Assembly: GCA_013151735.1 (NCBI GenBank)
Contig: JAADHR010000049.1
Span: 1 to 58,431, forward strand
Direction: 5' to 3'
Length of the DNA stretch: 58,431 bases
Source of the DNA: Calditrichota bacterium
GTDB taxonomy: Bacteria; Zhuqueibacterota; JdFR-76; BMS3Abin05
The translations under genes were made by a program, and so were the position numbers. Shown one piece after another: positions 41,692 to 50,088 of the stretch (position 1 is its first letter; every line of letters starts with the position of its first letter). The notes below the pieces were generated by a model. The model had not been told where the DNA came from. It saw only the letters and a program-made list of their open reading frames with translations, and did not search any database.

Positions 41692-42963
41692 CTATTTCTT
41701 TGCCATCTTCCGCATGTTTGCCGCAAGCTCCTTAATCTCAACCAGATCCTTTTTCATTTTGGCATAGCCGTACCAGGTGGTGTAATCGGGATTGAAATGG
41801 TAGGCCGCCTGAAACGTTTTCATCCGGTGATCCATAAACATCTCGTACAGGATTTCCTCGATGTGCGTGTTGACTTCATAAAAGGTCAGCAGATCGGGAT
41901 AGGGATAGGTGGCCTGATTGGTTTTTTCCGGAATAATTCCGTCGCGGTAAAGTCCCGCCACTGTCTCGATAGCTTCGGCAAAAAGGCTGTCGGCTGCTTT
42001 GAGCATCAGATCCGCATTTTTCAGATTTTCCTTCGAGAAATTGGCTGAGTGACATTTTTCACAGTTTTTCAGCATCCTGTCCCGTTCAGCCTGCCAGGAT
42101 TCTTTGGTCAGACGGGCCAGTTTTCCGGCCTTAACAATGTCCAGACGCTTGGTGGGTTTGCCGTCTTTATCGAGCACGCCCAGTGCTTTGAGGATGGTCA
42201 CCCGGTAACCCATCCACTCTTTGTCGCTTTCGGGCAGACGCAATCCCAAAAATCCCCAGGCCGTCATCACGCGGTGATTCCCGTTGGTCATGTGGCAGTC
42301 CTGACAGGTGGGTCCCCGGTGGGCCTTGCGATCCGTCAAATAGGCCGATCCGTGTTTAGAGTGGTACCAGAATTCCCATTGTGCATGGTCAAATCCGGTG
42401 TGGCAGCTCATGCAGGCTTCCGGTTCTCTGGCCTCGGCTTTGGAAAACGCGTGGCGGGTATGGCAATTCTGGCAGTCCATGCCATATTTGTAGTATTTCC
42501 GCCAGGGATTATTCTTTCGGACGGACTGATCGGTTACTCCCAGATTGTGACAGCCGTTGCAGCCCTTTTGCCCGGCGATAAAGGCTTCCGGCTGTTTCTT
42601 GGCGAAATCCGGAAAGGCAGAAATTGCCACCAATCCCAGGGCATGTTTGCCGCTCATGTACTGTTCCACTTGCTCAGTGTGGCATTTTTTACAGGTGCTA
42701 ATGGTGGGTAATTCTGCTTTATCCACATCATTTGCGCTCATGTGAGCGGAGCCGTGACAATCTGCACACGTAAGAGATTCTGCCATTTTGCCGCGATTAA
42801 AATCGGCCACAATCCCGGGCGTAATTTTTTTGTGGCACTCCTCGCATTTGGAATTGACTGCTTTTACGGAATTACTAAATCCGGTCACAAAGGCGAAAGC
42901 CAGCAAGATTAACCCGAAAAATTTTGCGATATCGCCTTTGAATAAGGATCGGACTGCATTCAT
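41692..42963 (-). CDS. Octahaem cytochrome c of the hydroxylamine oxidoreductase (HAO-like) family
   Basis: A 423-residue exported protein with a signal-anchor or signal peptide (about 15-35, LILLAFAFVTGFSNSVKA) and eight CXXCH motifs starting at residues 40, 66, 91, 135, 164, 184, 220 and 301. The spacing and the C-terminal EVNTHIEEILYEMF...HFNPDYTTWYGYAKMKKDLVEI match HAO-like octahaem enzymes. In ammonia oxidisers a Tyr links the catalytic haem; here I cannot identify an equivalent. Family members without it (epsilon-Hao) reduce nitrite or hydroxylamine to ammonia, so a reductive role is likelier. The gene is alone; GGAGGG precedes its ATG. No NapC/NrfH partner is adjacent. Confidence 0.85.
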   Translation of the reverse strand: MNAVRSLFKGDIAKFFGLILLAFAFVTGFSNSVKAVNSKCEECHKKITPGIVADFNRGKMAESLTCADCHGSAHMSANDVDKAELPTISTCKKCHTEQVEQYMSGKHALGLVAISAFPDFAKKQPEAFIAGQKGCNGCHNLGVTDQSVRKNNPWRKYYKYGMDCQNCHTRHAFSKAEAREPEACMSCHTGFDHAQWEFWYHSKHGSAYLTDRKAHRGPTCQDCHMTNGNHRVMTAWGFLGLRLPESDKEWMGYRVTILKALGVLDKDGKPTKRLDIVKAGKLARLTKESWQAERDRMLKNCEKCHSANFSKENLKNADLMLKAADSLFAEAIETVAGLYRDGIIPEKTNQATYPYPDLLTFYEVNTHIEEILYEMFMDHRMKTFQAAYHFNPDYTTWYGYAKMKKDLVEIKELAANMRKMAKK

Positions 42964-43091
42964 GGGGCCCTCCGTCGTTTAATTAAGTGAATGATTATCT
43001 GTATTGTGGGTAATTATTTGAAGTGAACCGGTGTTTAACGTTTGAAATATACAAAAAAAATGGCCGTTTGTAAAGAAAAAAATAGGGATGA

Positions 43092-43121
43092 AAAAAAGCC
43101 CGTGAATGAGTCACGGGCTTT
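43092..43121 (-). terminator. Rho-independent terminator of pepD
   Basis: On the minus strand AAAGCCCGTGA pairs with TCACGGGCTTT and is followed by TTTTTT. It lies 31 bases beyond the pepD stop. Confidence 0.82.
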
Positions 43122-43152
43122 CAGTTATTTAATGAATGGGAAAAGTCTGTTT

Positions 43153-44613
43153 TTATTGAGCCAGGGTTTTCAGAATTTCGCCCAGCAAGGTGTAAAACTT
43201 TTTCACTGTGGGGATGCTTACCCGCTCATCCGGTGAGTGAGGATTCTGAATTTCCGGGCCGAAGGACACCATGTCCAGTCCCGGATATTTTTCGCTCAGA
43301 ATGCCGCATTCCAGTCCGGCGTGGATGGCTTCCATTTTGGGCTCTTCCCCGAAAAGCTTTTTGTAGGTTTCTTTGGCGATTTGCAGAACAGGGGATTCCA
43401 GGTTGGGCGTCCAGCCGGGGTAACCCGGAGGCTGTTCAGCAGTTGCTTCGGCCAGCTCGCACAAAGCACGCAGTTTTTGGCTGACGAAATGCAATGCCGA
43501 ATTAATGGAACTGCGGCTGCTCAGGCCCACTTCAATTTCATCATCCAGAAAATGCACCGTGGCCAGGTTGTTGGAGGTTTCCACCAGCCCCTGGATTTTG
43601 GGATGAATTTCCAGAATCCCATGCGGAACGGCCAGCAGAAAGTTCAGCAGACGCTTCTGTAAATCAGCCGTAACCGCATGCCCCGCAGCCGTTTCCTGCG
43701 TTTCAATGTTCCAGGTCATGTTTTCTTCAACCAGGCCGTACTCACCCTTGAGATCATCAAAAACCCGGCTCAGAATTTGCGTAAATGTATCGGTCTTATC
43801 TTTTGGAACGGAGACTACGGCGGAGGCTTCGCGCGGGATGGCATTTCGTTTGTCCCCGCCTTCCATCGCGATCAATTCAAAGGGGATTTGCCGCGCGGCC
43901 GTCCACAGCATGCGGGCCACGAATAAGATGGCATTGCCGCGGTGCAGATTAATGTCCAGACCGGAATGTCCGCCTTTCAGCCCTTTTATTGTAATTTTCA
44001 GGATTTCGCCGGCGGGTTCAGCCGCCTGAAGCTCTTTCTTGAATTTGGCATGGGTGTTTTCGCCGCCGGCACAGCCGATGAAAAACACCCCGTCGTCCTC
44101 GGAGTCGAGGTTAAGCAGGGTTTTTCCGGTGAGCATACCCTCCCCGATCTGCGATGCGCCGGTGAGCCCGGTTTCTTCATCAATTGTAAACAAGAGTTCC
44201 AGGGGGCCGTGGACAAGGGTGGTGTCTTCGAGCACGGCCAGAGCCGCAGCCACGCCCACGCCGTTGTCTGCACCCAGGGTTGTGCCCTGTGCCGTCAGCC
44301 AGTCACCGTCTATCCGGAGCTGAATGGGGTCTTTGGAAAAGTCGAAATCCACGTCCGAATTTTTTTCACACACCATGTCCAGATGACCTTGCAAAATCAC
44401 TGTGGGAGCCTTTTCGTGCCCCGGGGTGGCGGGAACCCGTATTACCACGTTGCCCACCGAATCCTGCTTGTATGTGTAACCGAGGGTTTTGGCCACGGAA
44501 ATCACATAATCAGCTGCTGCTTTTTCATGCCCGGAACACCGGGGAATTTTTCGAATCTCGTCAAAATGCTTCCAGAGCAGTCTGGGTTCTAAGTCCTGCA
44601 GATTTACCGTCAT
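43153..44613 (-). CDS. pepD: Aminoacyl-histidine dipeptidase (Xaa-His dipeptidase, M20)
   Basis: 486 residues, with the start set at the ATG at 44613 because GGAGG lies 5 bases upstream of it (and inside the longer frame from 44625). M20 zinc-dependent exopeptidase with the PepD signatures: LQGHLDMVCEKN (metal His and Asp), TLGADNGVGVAAAL (bridging Asp), TIDEETGLTGA (base and ligand Glu), LLNLDSEDDG. The C-terminal HAGLECGILSEKYPGLDMVSFGP is the second metal region, and HSPDERV closes it. It should cleave dipeptides with an N-terminal amino acid such as beta-alanyl-histidine and other Xaa-His. Expressed from a divergent promoter shared with the malic enzyme region. Confidence 0.93.
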   Translation of the reverse strand: MTVNLQDLEPRLLWKHFDEIRKIPRCSGHEKAAADYVISVAKTLGYTYKQDSVGNVVIRVPATPGHEKAPTVILQGHLDMVCEKNSDVDFDFSKDPIQLRIDGDWLTAQGTTLGADNGVGVAAALAVLEDTTLVHGPLELLFTIDEETGLTGASQIGEGMLTGKTLLNLDSEDDGVFFIGCAGGENTHAKFKKELQAAEPAGEILKITIKGLKGGHSGLDINLHRGNAILFVARMLWTAARQIPFELIAMEGGDKRNAIPREASAVVSVPKDKTDTFTQILSRVFDDLKGEYGLVEENMTWNIETQETAAGHAVTADLQKRLLNFLLAVPHGILEIHPKIQGLVETSNNLATVHFLDDEIEVGLSSRSSINSALHFVSQKLRALCELAEATAEQPPGYPGWTPNLESPVLQIAKETYKKLFGEEPKMEAIHAGLECGILSEKYPGLDMVSFGPEIQNPHSPDERVSIPTVKKFYTLLGEILKTLAQ

Positions 44614-44684
44614 GTTTTCCTCCATTTATTTTTTAAGTGTTTTCAAACAAAACCCTCAGTTTTAGAAATTTTTTCAAGCACTAA

Positions 44685-44713
44685 ATAATACAAATGAATT
44701 ACTTAAGAATCAA
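44685..44713 (-). promoter_or_regulatory. Promoter of pepD
   Basis: On the minus strand: TTGATT (44713-44708), 17 bp, TATTAT (44690-44685), 72 bp upstream of the pepD ATG. Confidence 0.5.
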
Positions 44714-44724
44714 GGATTTTTCCC

Positions 44725-44753
44725 TTGAAACTTTCAAACAAAAATGGTATTAT
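44725..44753 (+). promoter_or_regulatory. Promoter of the malic enzyme gene
   Basis: TTGAAA (44725-44730), 17 bp, TATTAT (44748-44753). The -35 box is half of a small inverted repeat, TTGAAACTTTCAA (44725-44737), which could be an operator. Confidence 0.55.
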
Positions 44754-44837
44754 TTATCGGATTTCTCAAAGATGTGGAACACGTGGCAAGCAAAAAACAG
44801 GTTTTTTTGTGCCACAAAATTTTAGGAGAATGACACC

Positions 44838-46187
44838 ATGTGGTGGGAAAACAAGGTTATGCGGACAATTCGGGTTCGCAATGCACAAAAACCGGGAGTC
44901 ATTGGAAATCTGTTGAAGGCAATCGGCGACGAAGACGGATTTGTGGGTGAAATTTCGACGGTTCATTTTTTAACCTACCATGTCGATCGGGATATCGTGC
45001 TTTTTGCTGAAGACGAAGCCCACTTAAACCGGCTTTTGGATGTTGTCCAAAGGGTTCCGGATGTGGAGCTTCTGGAGGTTCGGGACGAAGTTCTGGAAAT
45101 GCACCAGGGCGGAAAAATCGCCGTTAAAAGCCGGTACAAAATTGAAACCCTGCGTGATCTGCGGCGTGTGTACACACCCGGTGTGGCCAGCGTGTGCCTG
45201 AAAATCAAAGAGGACGAAAGCCTGGCCCGTCGCTTTACAGCCATCAAACATCTGGTAGCGATTGTAACCGATGGCACAGCCATTTTGGGACTGGGTGACA
45301 TTGGGCCCAAAGCGGGAATGCCTGTCATGGAAGGAAAAGCCAGCCTAATGGAAACCTTTGTGGGACTTTCCGGGTTCCCCATTTTGCTGGATACCAAAGA
45401 TACCCAGCAAATTATTGATACGATTACCCATATTGCGCCCACATTTGGGGCTATTCAGTTAGAAGATATTTCAGCACCCCGCTGTTTTGAGATCGAAGAA
45501 GAATTGATTCGCCGACTGGACATTCCCGTGATGCACGATGACCAGCACGGCACCGGTGTGGTGGTGACCGCGACACTGATGAATGCTTCCAAATTAGCCG
45601 GAATTGATCTGAAAAAATCCCGAATTGGTCAGATTGGATTGGGGGCAGCGGGATTATCCATTGCAAAAATGCTGATGCACTACACCGGAAATCCGGTTCT
45701 GGGAGCCGATCTTTCCGAAGATGCCCGAGACCGATTAAAAAGGGTGGGTGGCACCCCTTCCACACTGGAGGAGATCATGCAAAAGGCTGATATTGTCATT
45801 TCAACCACAGGGGTTCCGGGACTGATCAAGAAGGAAATGATTCGAAAAGGCCAGATTATCCTGGCGCTTTCGAACCCCACGCCGGAAATTGAACCGGAAG
45901 ATGCCCTGGCAGCCGGTGCAAAATTTGCCGCTGACGGGAAAGTGGTTAACAATGTTCTGGGCTTTCCGGGGATCTTAAGGGGCGCCGTGGATGCAGATAT
46001 TCCCCGCCTGACCACGGACATGTACGTTGCCGCGGCTGAAACCATCGCTCGTCTTGCACCGGAAGGCACGCTCGTTCCCAGTCCTCTGGATAAAAACGTG
46101 CACCGGGAAGTTGCACGGGCCGTTGCCCGTGTTGCACGGGACACCGGCCTGGCCCGGGCGGATTTGGCCGAATATTTTGAGGATTAA
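44838..46187 (+). CDS. NAD(P)-dependent malic enzyme with N-terminal ACT domain
   Basis: A 449-residue enzyme that decarboxylates malate to pyruvate. Residues 8-85 form an ACT-like domain (IRVRNAQKPGVIGNLLKAIGDEDGFVGEISTVHF), which suggests amino acid feedback control. The malic enzyme core follows: VYTPGVASVCLKI, VTDGTAILGLGDIGPKAGMPVMEGKA, the LEDISAPRCFEIEE metal site, HDDQHGTGVVV and the nucleotide-binding IGLGAAGLSIAKML. Length and order match the short prokaryotic type with ACT. AGGAG at 44823 supports ATG 44838, though ATG 44859 would also leave the ACT domain whole. The gene links the amino acid and peptide use of the region to central carbon flow. Confidence 0.93.
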   Translation: MWWENKVMRTIRVRNAQKPGVIGNLLKAIGDEDGFVGEISTVHFLTYHVDRDIVLFAEDEAHLNRLLDVVQRVPDVELLEVRDEVLEMHQGGKIAVKSRYKIETLRDLRRVYTPGVASVCLKIKEDESLARRFTAIKHLVAIVTDGTAILGLGDIGPKAGMPVMEGKASLMETFVGLSGFPILLDTKDTQQIIDTITHIAPTFGAIQLEDISAPRCFEIEEELIRRLDIPVMHDDQHGTGVVVTATLMNASKLAGIDLKKSRIGQIGLGAAGLSIAKMLMHYTGNPVLGADLSEDARDRLKRVGGTPSTLEEIMQKADIVISTTGVPGLIKKEMIRKGQIILALSNPTPEIEPEDALAAGAKFAADGKVVNNVLGFPGILRGAVDADIPRLTTDMYVAAAETIARLAPEGTLVPSPLDKNVHREVARAVARVARDTGLARADLAEYFED

Positions 46188-46216
46188 TTCTGAAAGAGCC
46201 ATTTGAGAGAAAACGG

Positions 46217-46245
46217 GGGTGATTCGCTGAATCGCCCTTTTTTAT
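46217..46245 (+). terminator. Terminator formed by a degenerate REP-like palindrome
   Basis: GGGTGATTC/GAATCGCCC (one T-G pair) around GCT at 46217-46237, followed by a T run. The stem core resembles the GGGGCGATT palindrome at 41649, so a repeat may have been taken over as terminator of the malic enzyme gene. Confidence 0.65.
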
Positions 46246-46389
46246 TTTTCCTTTTTTGAGTTTTTTCCCCATAGTCAATGAAATAAGAACATGTAAAGAG
46301 GAGCTGCGGGTCATTTTCAACTTGATTCTTAAGATAAAATCCGTTAAATTAAATGACAAAATTCTGCACGAAACAAGGAAGCTGAGTAC

Positions 46390-46833
46390 GTGGTGTTTAA
46401 ATTCTGGAAACGAAGAAAAAAAGTGTCGGAAGAAGAGGAAATCGTTGTTCTCCCCGATCAGATTGAAGTAACAGATGTTTTGGATTTACACGGGTTTTTC
46501 CCGGAAGAGGTGCCCGAAATTGTCGATGCCTTTATTGAAAATGCCATCGGCCTGAAGCTTGAGGAAGTCAAGATCATTCATGGAAAGGGCAGGAGCAAAC
46601 TGAAATGGGTTGTTCGAAGAATGTTGGATGCCCATTCGGCCGTTATTGATTATTTTGATGCGCCTCCGGAACGGGGAGGCTGGGGGGCAACCATTGTCCG
46701 GCTAAAATTGCTTCAGCGGGACGCGGTGACCTTCTCAAAAAATCGCATACGGGCACCCAAACGCACGCATCACACGGAATCAAATACATCTTCATCCTCT
46801 GCAAATAAAAAATCAGAACAGAAAACGAACTGA
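46390..46833 (+). CDS. Smr/MutS2-domain protein
   Basis: 147 residues. The Smr domain spans about 24-108: VLDLHGFFPEEVPEIVDAFIENAIGLKLEEVKIIHGKGRSKLKWVVRRMLDAH, with the LDLHG and HGKG motifs, ending ERGGWGATIVRLK. Smr domains nick DNA or RNA; those outside MutS2 act in RNA or ribosome quality control in some bacteria. The C-terminal 35 residues are basic and low-complexity. The GTG start at 46390 follows AAGGAAG; no better ATG exists. It is 17 bp before the symporter gene. Confidence 0.85.
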   Translation: MVFKFWKRRKKVSEEEEIVVLPDQIEVTDVLDLHGFFPEEVPEIVDAFIENAIGLKLEEVKIIHGKGRSKLKWVVRRMLDAHSAVIDYFDAPPERGGWGATIVRLKLLQRDAVTFSKNRIRAPKRTHHTESNTSSSSANKKSEQKTN

Positions 46834-46850
46834 ACGAAAAGGAACTCTTC

Positions 46851-48380
46851 ATGCATCTTTCCGGAATTGATTTTTTTATTGTGTTGCTGTATCTGGGAGG
46901 TATGCTCTTTTTGGGCGCTTTTTTCAAGAAATATGTGAATTCTTCCCAGGATTATTTTCTCGGGGGTAAAATGCTTCCTTTTTGGGCGATTGGCATGTCG
47001 ATAGTGGTTTCTGATATTGGTGCAATCGATTTCGTCGGCGCTACCGGACAGGCCTACCGTTATGGAATTGTCGTGGCCAATTTCGACTGGATCGGTTCCA
47101 TGCCCGCCATGATGCTGGCGGCGTTTATTTTTATTCCCTATTACTGGCGGGCCGGAGTGTACACCATCCCGGAGTATCTGGGAAAACGCTTCAACGATTC
47201 GGTACGCACCATTGAGGCATTCATTTGGGTGCTGTTTATGGCATTCGACCTGGGAATTATTTTCTGGGCCTCGGCTGTTCTGTTGAATACGTTAATGGGA
47301 TGGTCAATCGGCGTGTCTCTGGTGGTGACCGCCGTGGTGGTCGGGTTTTACACCGTCTCCGGAGGGCTGTCTGCCGTGGTGATGACGGATGTGGTTCAAA
47401 TGATTATTATGTTCGTGGGGGGATTCGCCGTTATTATTCTGGGACTCTGGCAGCTGGGAGGATGGTCCGGGCTGACCGAAAAAATTCTGGCGATGGGTCC
47501 CCAGTATTCGAATCATTTTAAACTGTTTCTTCCAACCAATGTCAATACACCTTACCCCTGGACGGGGATTCTGTTTGGCCTGACCTTTGTCCTGGCACCG
47601 GCTTATTTTATCGGGAATCAGGCAATTGTTCAGCGGACGCTTGGCGCCAGGGATGAGTGGAATGCGAAAGCCGGCGTTTTGTGGGGCTCCTTTTTCAAGA
47701 TGTTTATTCCCATCCTGATTGTTTTGCCCGGACTGATTGCCCTGCCGCTTTTTCCCGGGCTGGCCGATGGCGATGAAGCCTTTCCGACGCTGATCAAGCA
47801 CCTGCTTCCGCCGGGTCTTACAGGGTTGGTTTTTGCCGCGTTTTTTGCGGCCCTCATGTCCAGTGTAGATTCTTACCTGAATTCTGCCGCCACCCTCTGG
47901 ACGAAGGATGTGTATCAGAAATTCATTAAAAAGGATGCCGACGACCGGCATCTGCTTCGAATGGGACGGGTCTTTACCGTTGTGTTTCTGATTATTGGCG
48001 TGGTAACAGCTCCCTTGAATAAGCTTTTCCCGGGAATGTATGTTTACGTGCAAACACTGCTTTCGTTTTTTCAGGGTCCGACTCTGGCCATTTTATTGTT
48101 GGGAATGCTCTGGAGCCGTACCACGCAATGGGGTGGTTTTTGGGGTTTGATTGTGGGGGTCATTTTATCCATGGCCATGTTTGTTTTCAAAGGGACCCTT
48201 TTCACAATTGATGATCCCTTTTTGTATATTTCCTGGTGGTCATTTTTGGGTGCAGCCATTGTAACGGTCGTTGTCAGTCTTTTTTCGCGTCCCGAGCCCC
48301 TGGAGAAACTCCACGGCCTGGTTTACGGTCTGGTAACCAAAGACGACTCGATTCAAAAATCCATTCGGGACCGTTTGTAA
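46851..48380 (+). CDS. Sodium:solute symporter family protein
   Basis: A 509-residue protein with about thirteen membrane helices of the SSS/LeuT fold. Visible are the early DYFLGGKMLPFWAIGMSIVVSDIGAIDFVGATGQAYRYG, with the unwound first core helix, SGGLSAVVMTDVVQMIIMF, and the sodium-site region of helix 8 (FAAFFAALMSSVDSYLNSAATLWTKDVY), with the Ser-Ser pair that holds sodium. The length is typical of SGLT-like sugar or inositol carriers. The substrate is not certain. Two small membrane proteins and a serine hydrolase follow, closely spaced. Confidence 0.9.
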   Translation: MHLSGIDFFIVLLYLGGMLFLGAFFKKYVNSSQDYFLGGKMLPFWAIGMSIVVSDIGAIDFVGATGQAYRYGIVVANFDWIGSMPAMMLAAFIFIPYYWRAGVYTIPEYLGKRFNDSVRTIEAFIWVLFMAFDLGIIFWASAVLLNTLMGWSIGVSLVVTAVVVGFYTVSGGLSAVVMTDVVQMIIMFVGGFAVIILGLWQLGGWSGLTEKILAMGPQYSNHFKLFLPTNVNTPYPWTGILFGLTFVLAPAYFIGNQAIVQRTLGARDEWNAKAGVLWGSFFKMFIPILIVLPGLIALPLFPGLADGDEAFPTLIKHLLPPGLTGLVFAAFFAALMSSVDSYLNSAATLWTKDVYQKFIKKDADDRHLLRMGRVFTVVFLIIGVVTAPLNKLFPGMYVYVQTLLSFFQGPTLAILLLGMLWSRTTQWGGFWGLIVGVILSMAMFVFKGTLFTIDDPFLYISWWSFLGAAIVTVVVSLFSRPEPLEKLHGLVYGLVTKDDSIQKSIRDRL

Positions 48381-48423
48381 TGCTTCTCATTCTTTGAAAA
48401 TAATTATTTTTGGAGAAAGAACT

Positions 48424-48633
48424 ATGCTAAATTTTAATTTTTTAATGAATGTGTCTTCGGTTTGGGCAAAGGTGATCGTATTGGCACTTTTTGTGGTTAT
48501 TTTTATTCTGGTTTGGATCCTTCCAAATGATTATATTTTTAAGGGCGCCCCCGACCGAAAATGGTACAGAAATTTAAAATTATGGGCAACAGCCATTATT
48601 ATTCTTTACGGGTATTTGTACATTCGATTTTAA
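48424..48633 (+). CDS. Small membrane protein next to the symporter (1)
   Basis: 69 residues from ATG 48424, with GGAG at 48411-48414; the earlier start at 48394 has no ribosome binding site. Two membrane helices (about 10-33 and 50-68), with a basic middle (DYIFKGAPDRKWYRNLKLWA). Probably cotranscribed with the symporter and might be an accessory subunit. No family recognised. Confidence 0.68.
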   Translation: MLNFNFLMNVSSVWAKVIVLALFVVIFILVWILPNDYIFKGAPDRKWYRNLKLWATAIIILYGYLYIRF

Positions 48634-48645
48634 TGGGAGAAAAAG

Positions 48646-48879
48646 ATGTCTGACCTGAGCGATAAGGAAAGAATTGAAGAAGGCAAACGGGAAGAAATTG
48701 ATGCCTTTCTCGTGATCGGCGCATTTCTGGTTGTTTTTGGTTTTACGGTTTTAATTGCCATATTTTTCACACCCACGACGCACGGGAAAATTACAAATTT
48801 GATCTCGGCGCTTGTTTTGTTGGCGATTGGATTCGGCGGCGTTTTTAAGTCGCATCGGTTTACGAAGCGAAAAAAATAA
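48646..48879 (+). CDS. Small membrane protein next to the symporter (2)
   Basis: 77 residues. Acidic start (SDLSDKERIEEGKREEID), two membrane helices (about 23-42 and 50-67) and a basic end (KSHRFTKRKK). GGGAGAAAAAG before ATG 48646 is a good site. It follows the first small protein by 12 bases, in the same transcript. Unknown function. Confidence 0.68.
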   Translation: MSDLSDKERIEEGKREEIDAFLVIGAFLVVFGFTVLIAIFFTPTTHGKITNLISALVLLAIGFGGVFKSHRFTKRKK

Positions 48880-48891
48880 AAGAGGTGTGTG

Positions 48892-50088
48892 ATGAAAAAG
48901 CTTTTTCTGCTACTTATTTTTTTGGTGGGAGGGCTAACACTCTCCTTCGCCCAGGACGTTCCGAGATCAAACCCGGCGCTTGTGGGGATGTCTGCGCAAA
49001 AGCTCCAACAGGTGGATGCCGTCATTCAGCGGGAAATTGATCGAAAAACCATTCCCGGTGCGGTGCTGTTAGTAGCCCGAAAAGGGAAAGTCGTTTACTT
49101 GAAGGCCTACGGCCATGCTGAAGTGGTGCCGAAAAAAATTCCGATGAAAACGAATATGATGTTTGATATGGCGTCGGTTACAAAGCCGATTGCCACGGCT
49201 ACCTCCATTATGAAACTGGTGGAAATGGGGAAAATCCGTCTCCTGGATAAGGTCAAGCGGTACATCCCCGGTTTTTCCCGTTATTTGGATTTAAATGATG
49301 AATATGCCCCGGATGCCCGTCTCTACCACTTACTCACCCACACATCGGGCCTGACGCCCTATACCAGCCCGACGATTGTGGGGCGCATTTACGGTACCCC
49401 CACACCAACGGATTCTTTGGTGACGTATATTGCTCATTTGCCGAAAATCAGTGCTCCCGGCGAAGCCTTTCACTACAGCTGTTTGGGGTACATTACGCTG
49501 GCAGATATTATCTGGAAAGTATCCGGGATGAATGTGGCGGATTTTTCACACAAATATATTTTCGGCCCGTTGGGAATGGCCCACACCATGTACAATCCTC
49601 CCAAGGCCCTTCTGAACGATGTGGTTCCCACGGAGGTGATCGATGGCAAACCCCTGCACGGTGTGGTACACGATCCTCTGGCACGGCTGCAGGGCGGCGT
49701 GTCCGGGAATGCCGGACTTTTTTCCAACGCCAGAGATTTGTTTGTTTTTGCGGAAATGCTGTTGAATAAGGGCGCATATCAGGGTGTACGCATCCTTAGC
49801 CCTCTTACCGTGGAAAAAATGACGCATATTTACCCCAAAACCAAATTCTCGGGCAGAGGTCTGGGCTGGGATCTGGCGTCAGATTATTCGTCTAATAAAG
49901 GAGATTTGTTCTCCGCAGAATCCTTCGGGCATACCGGTTATACCGGAACATCTGTGGTGATTGATCCCCCCACGCAAACCGTGGTCATCTTGCTTACGAA
50001 CCGTGTGCACCCGAAAGACAGGGGAAGCGTCGTCCAGTTGAGAAGCCTGGTTTCCAATGTCGTGGCCGGATCGATTGTAGCTGAATAA
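48892..50088 (+). CDS. Exported serine hydrolase (class C beta-lactamase fold)
   Basis: 398 residues from ATG 48892, which AGAGG precedes; the GTG 3 bases earlier is too close to it. Signal peptide about 1-20 (LLLIFLVGGLTLSFAQ). The serine beta-lactamase/penicillin-binding fold has the SxxK motif at Ser95-Lys98 (MASVTKP), while the second motif is YSC (HYSCLGY) where YSN or YAN is usual, and the third is HTG (FGHTGYTG). Such enzymes act as esterases, D-peptidases or amidases. The replaced Asn suggests a different acyl substrate. It ends the symporter gene block, so it may release a substrate for the transporter. Confidence 0.88.
   Translation: MKKLFLLLIFLVGGLTLSFAQDVPRSNPALVGMSAQKLQQVDAVIQREIDRKTIPGAVLLVARKGKVVYLKAYGHAEVVPKKIPMKTNMMFDMASVTKPIATATSIMKLVEMGKIRLLDKVKRYIPGFSRYLDLNDEYAPDARLYHLLTHTSGLTPYTSPTIVGRIYGTPTPTDSLVTYIAHLPKISAPGEAFHYSCLGYITLADIIWKVSGMNVADFSHKYIFGPLGMAHTMYNPPKALLNDVVPTEVIDGKPLHGVVHDPLARLQGGVSGNAGLFSNARDLFVFAEMLLNKGAYQGVRILSPLTVEKMTHIYPKTKFSGRGLGWDLASDYSSNKGDLFSAESFGHTGYTGTSVVIDPPTQTVVILLTNRVHPKDRGSVVQLRSLVSNVVAGSIVAE

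Larger units (their letters stand above)
44614..44837. other. Divergent promoter region between pepD and malic enzyme
   Basis: A 224 bp AT-rich spacer with two back-to-back promoters only 11 bp apart at their -35 boxes: minus strand at 44685-44713 and plus strand at 44725-44753. The arrangement suggests that the two transcripts compete for RNA polymerase or share a regulator. No small gene seen. Confidence 0.55.

Noticed and set aside
42049-42711. 220-codon + strand frame within the HAO-like gene
   Set aside because: It mirrors the minus-strand gene with its eight haem motifs; no family and no ribosome binding site.
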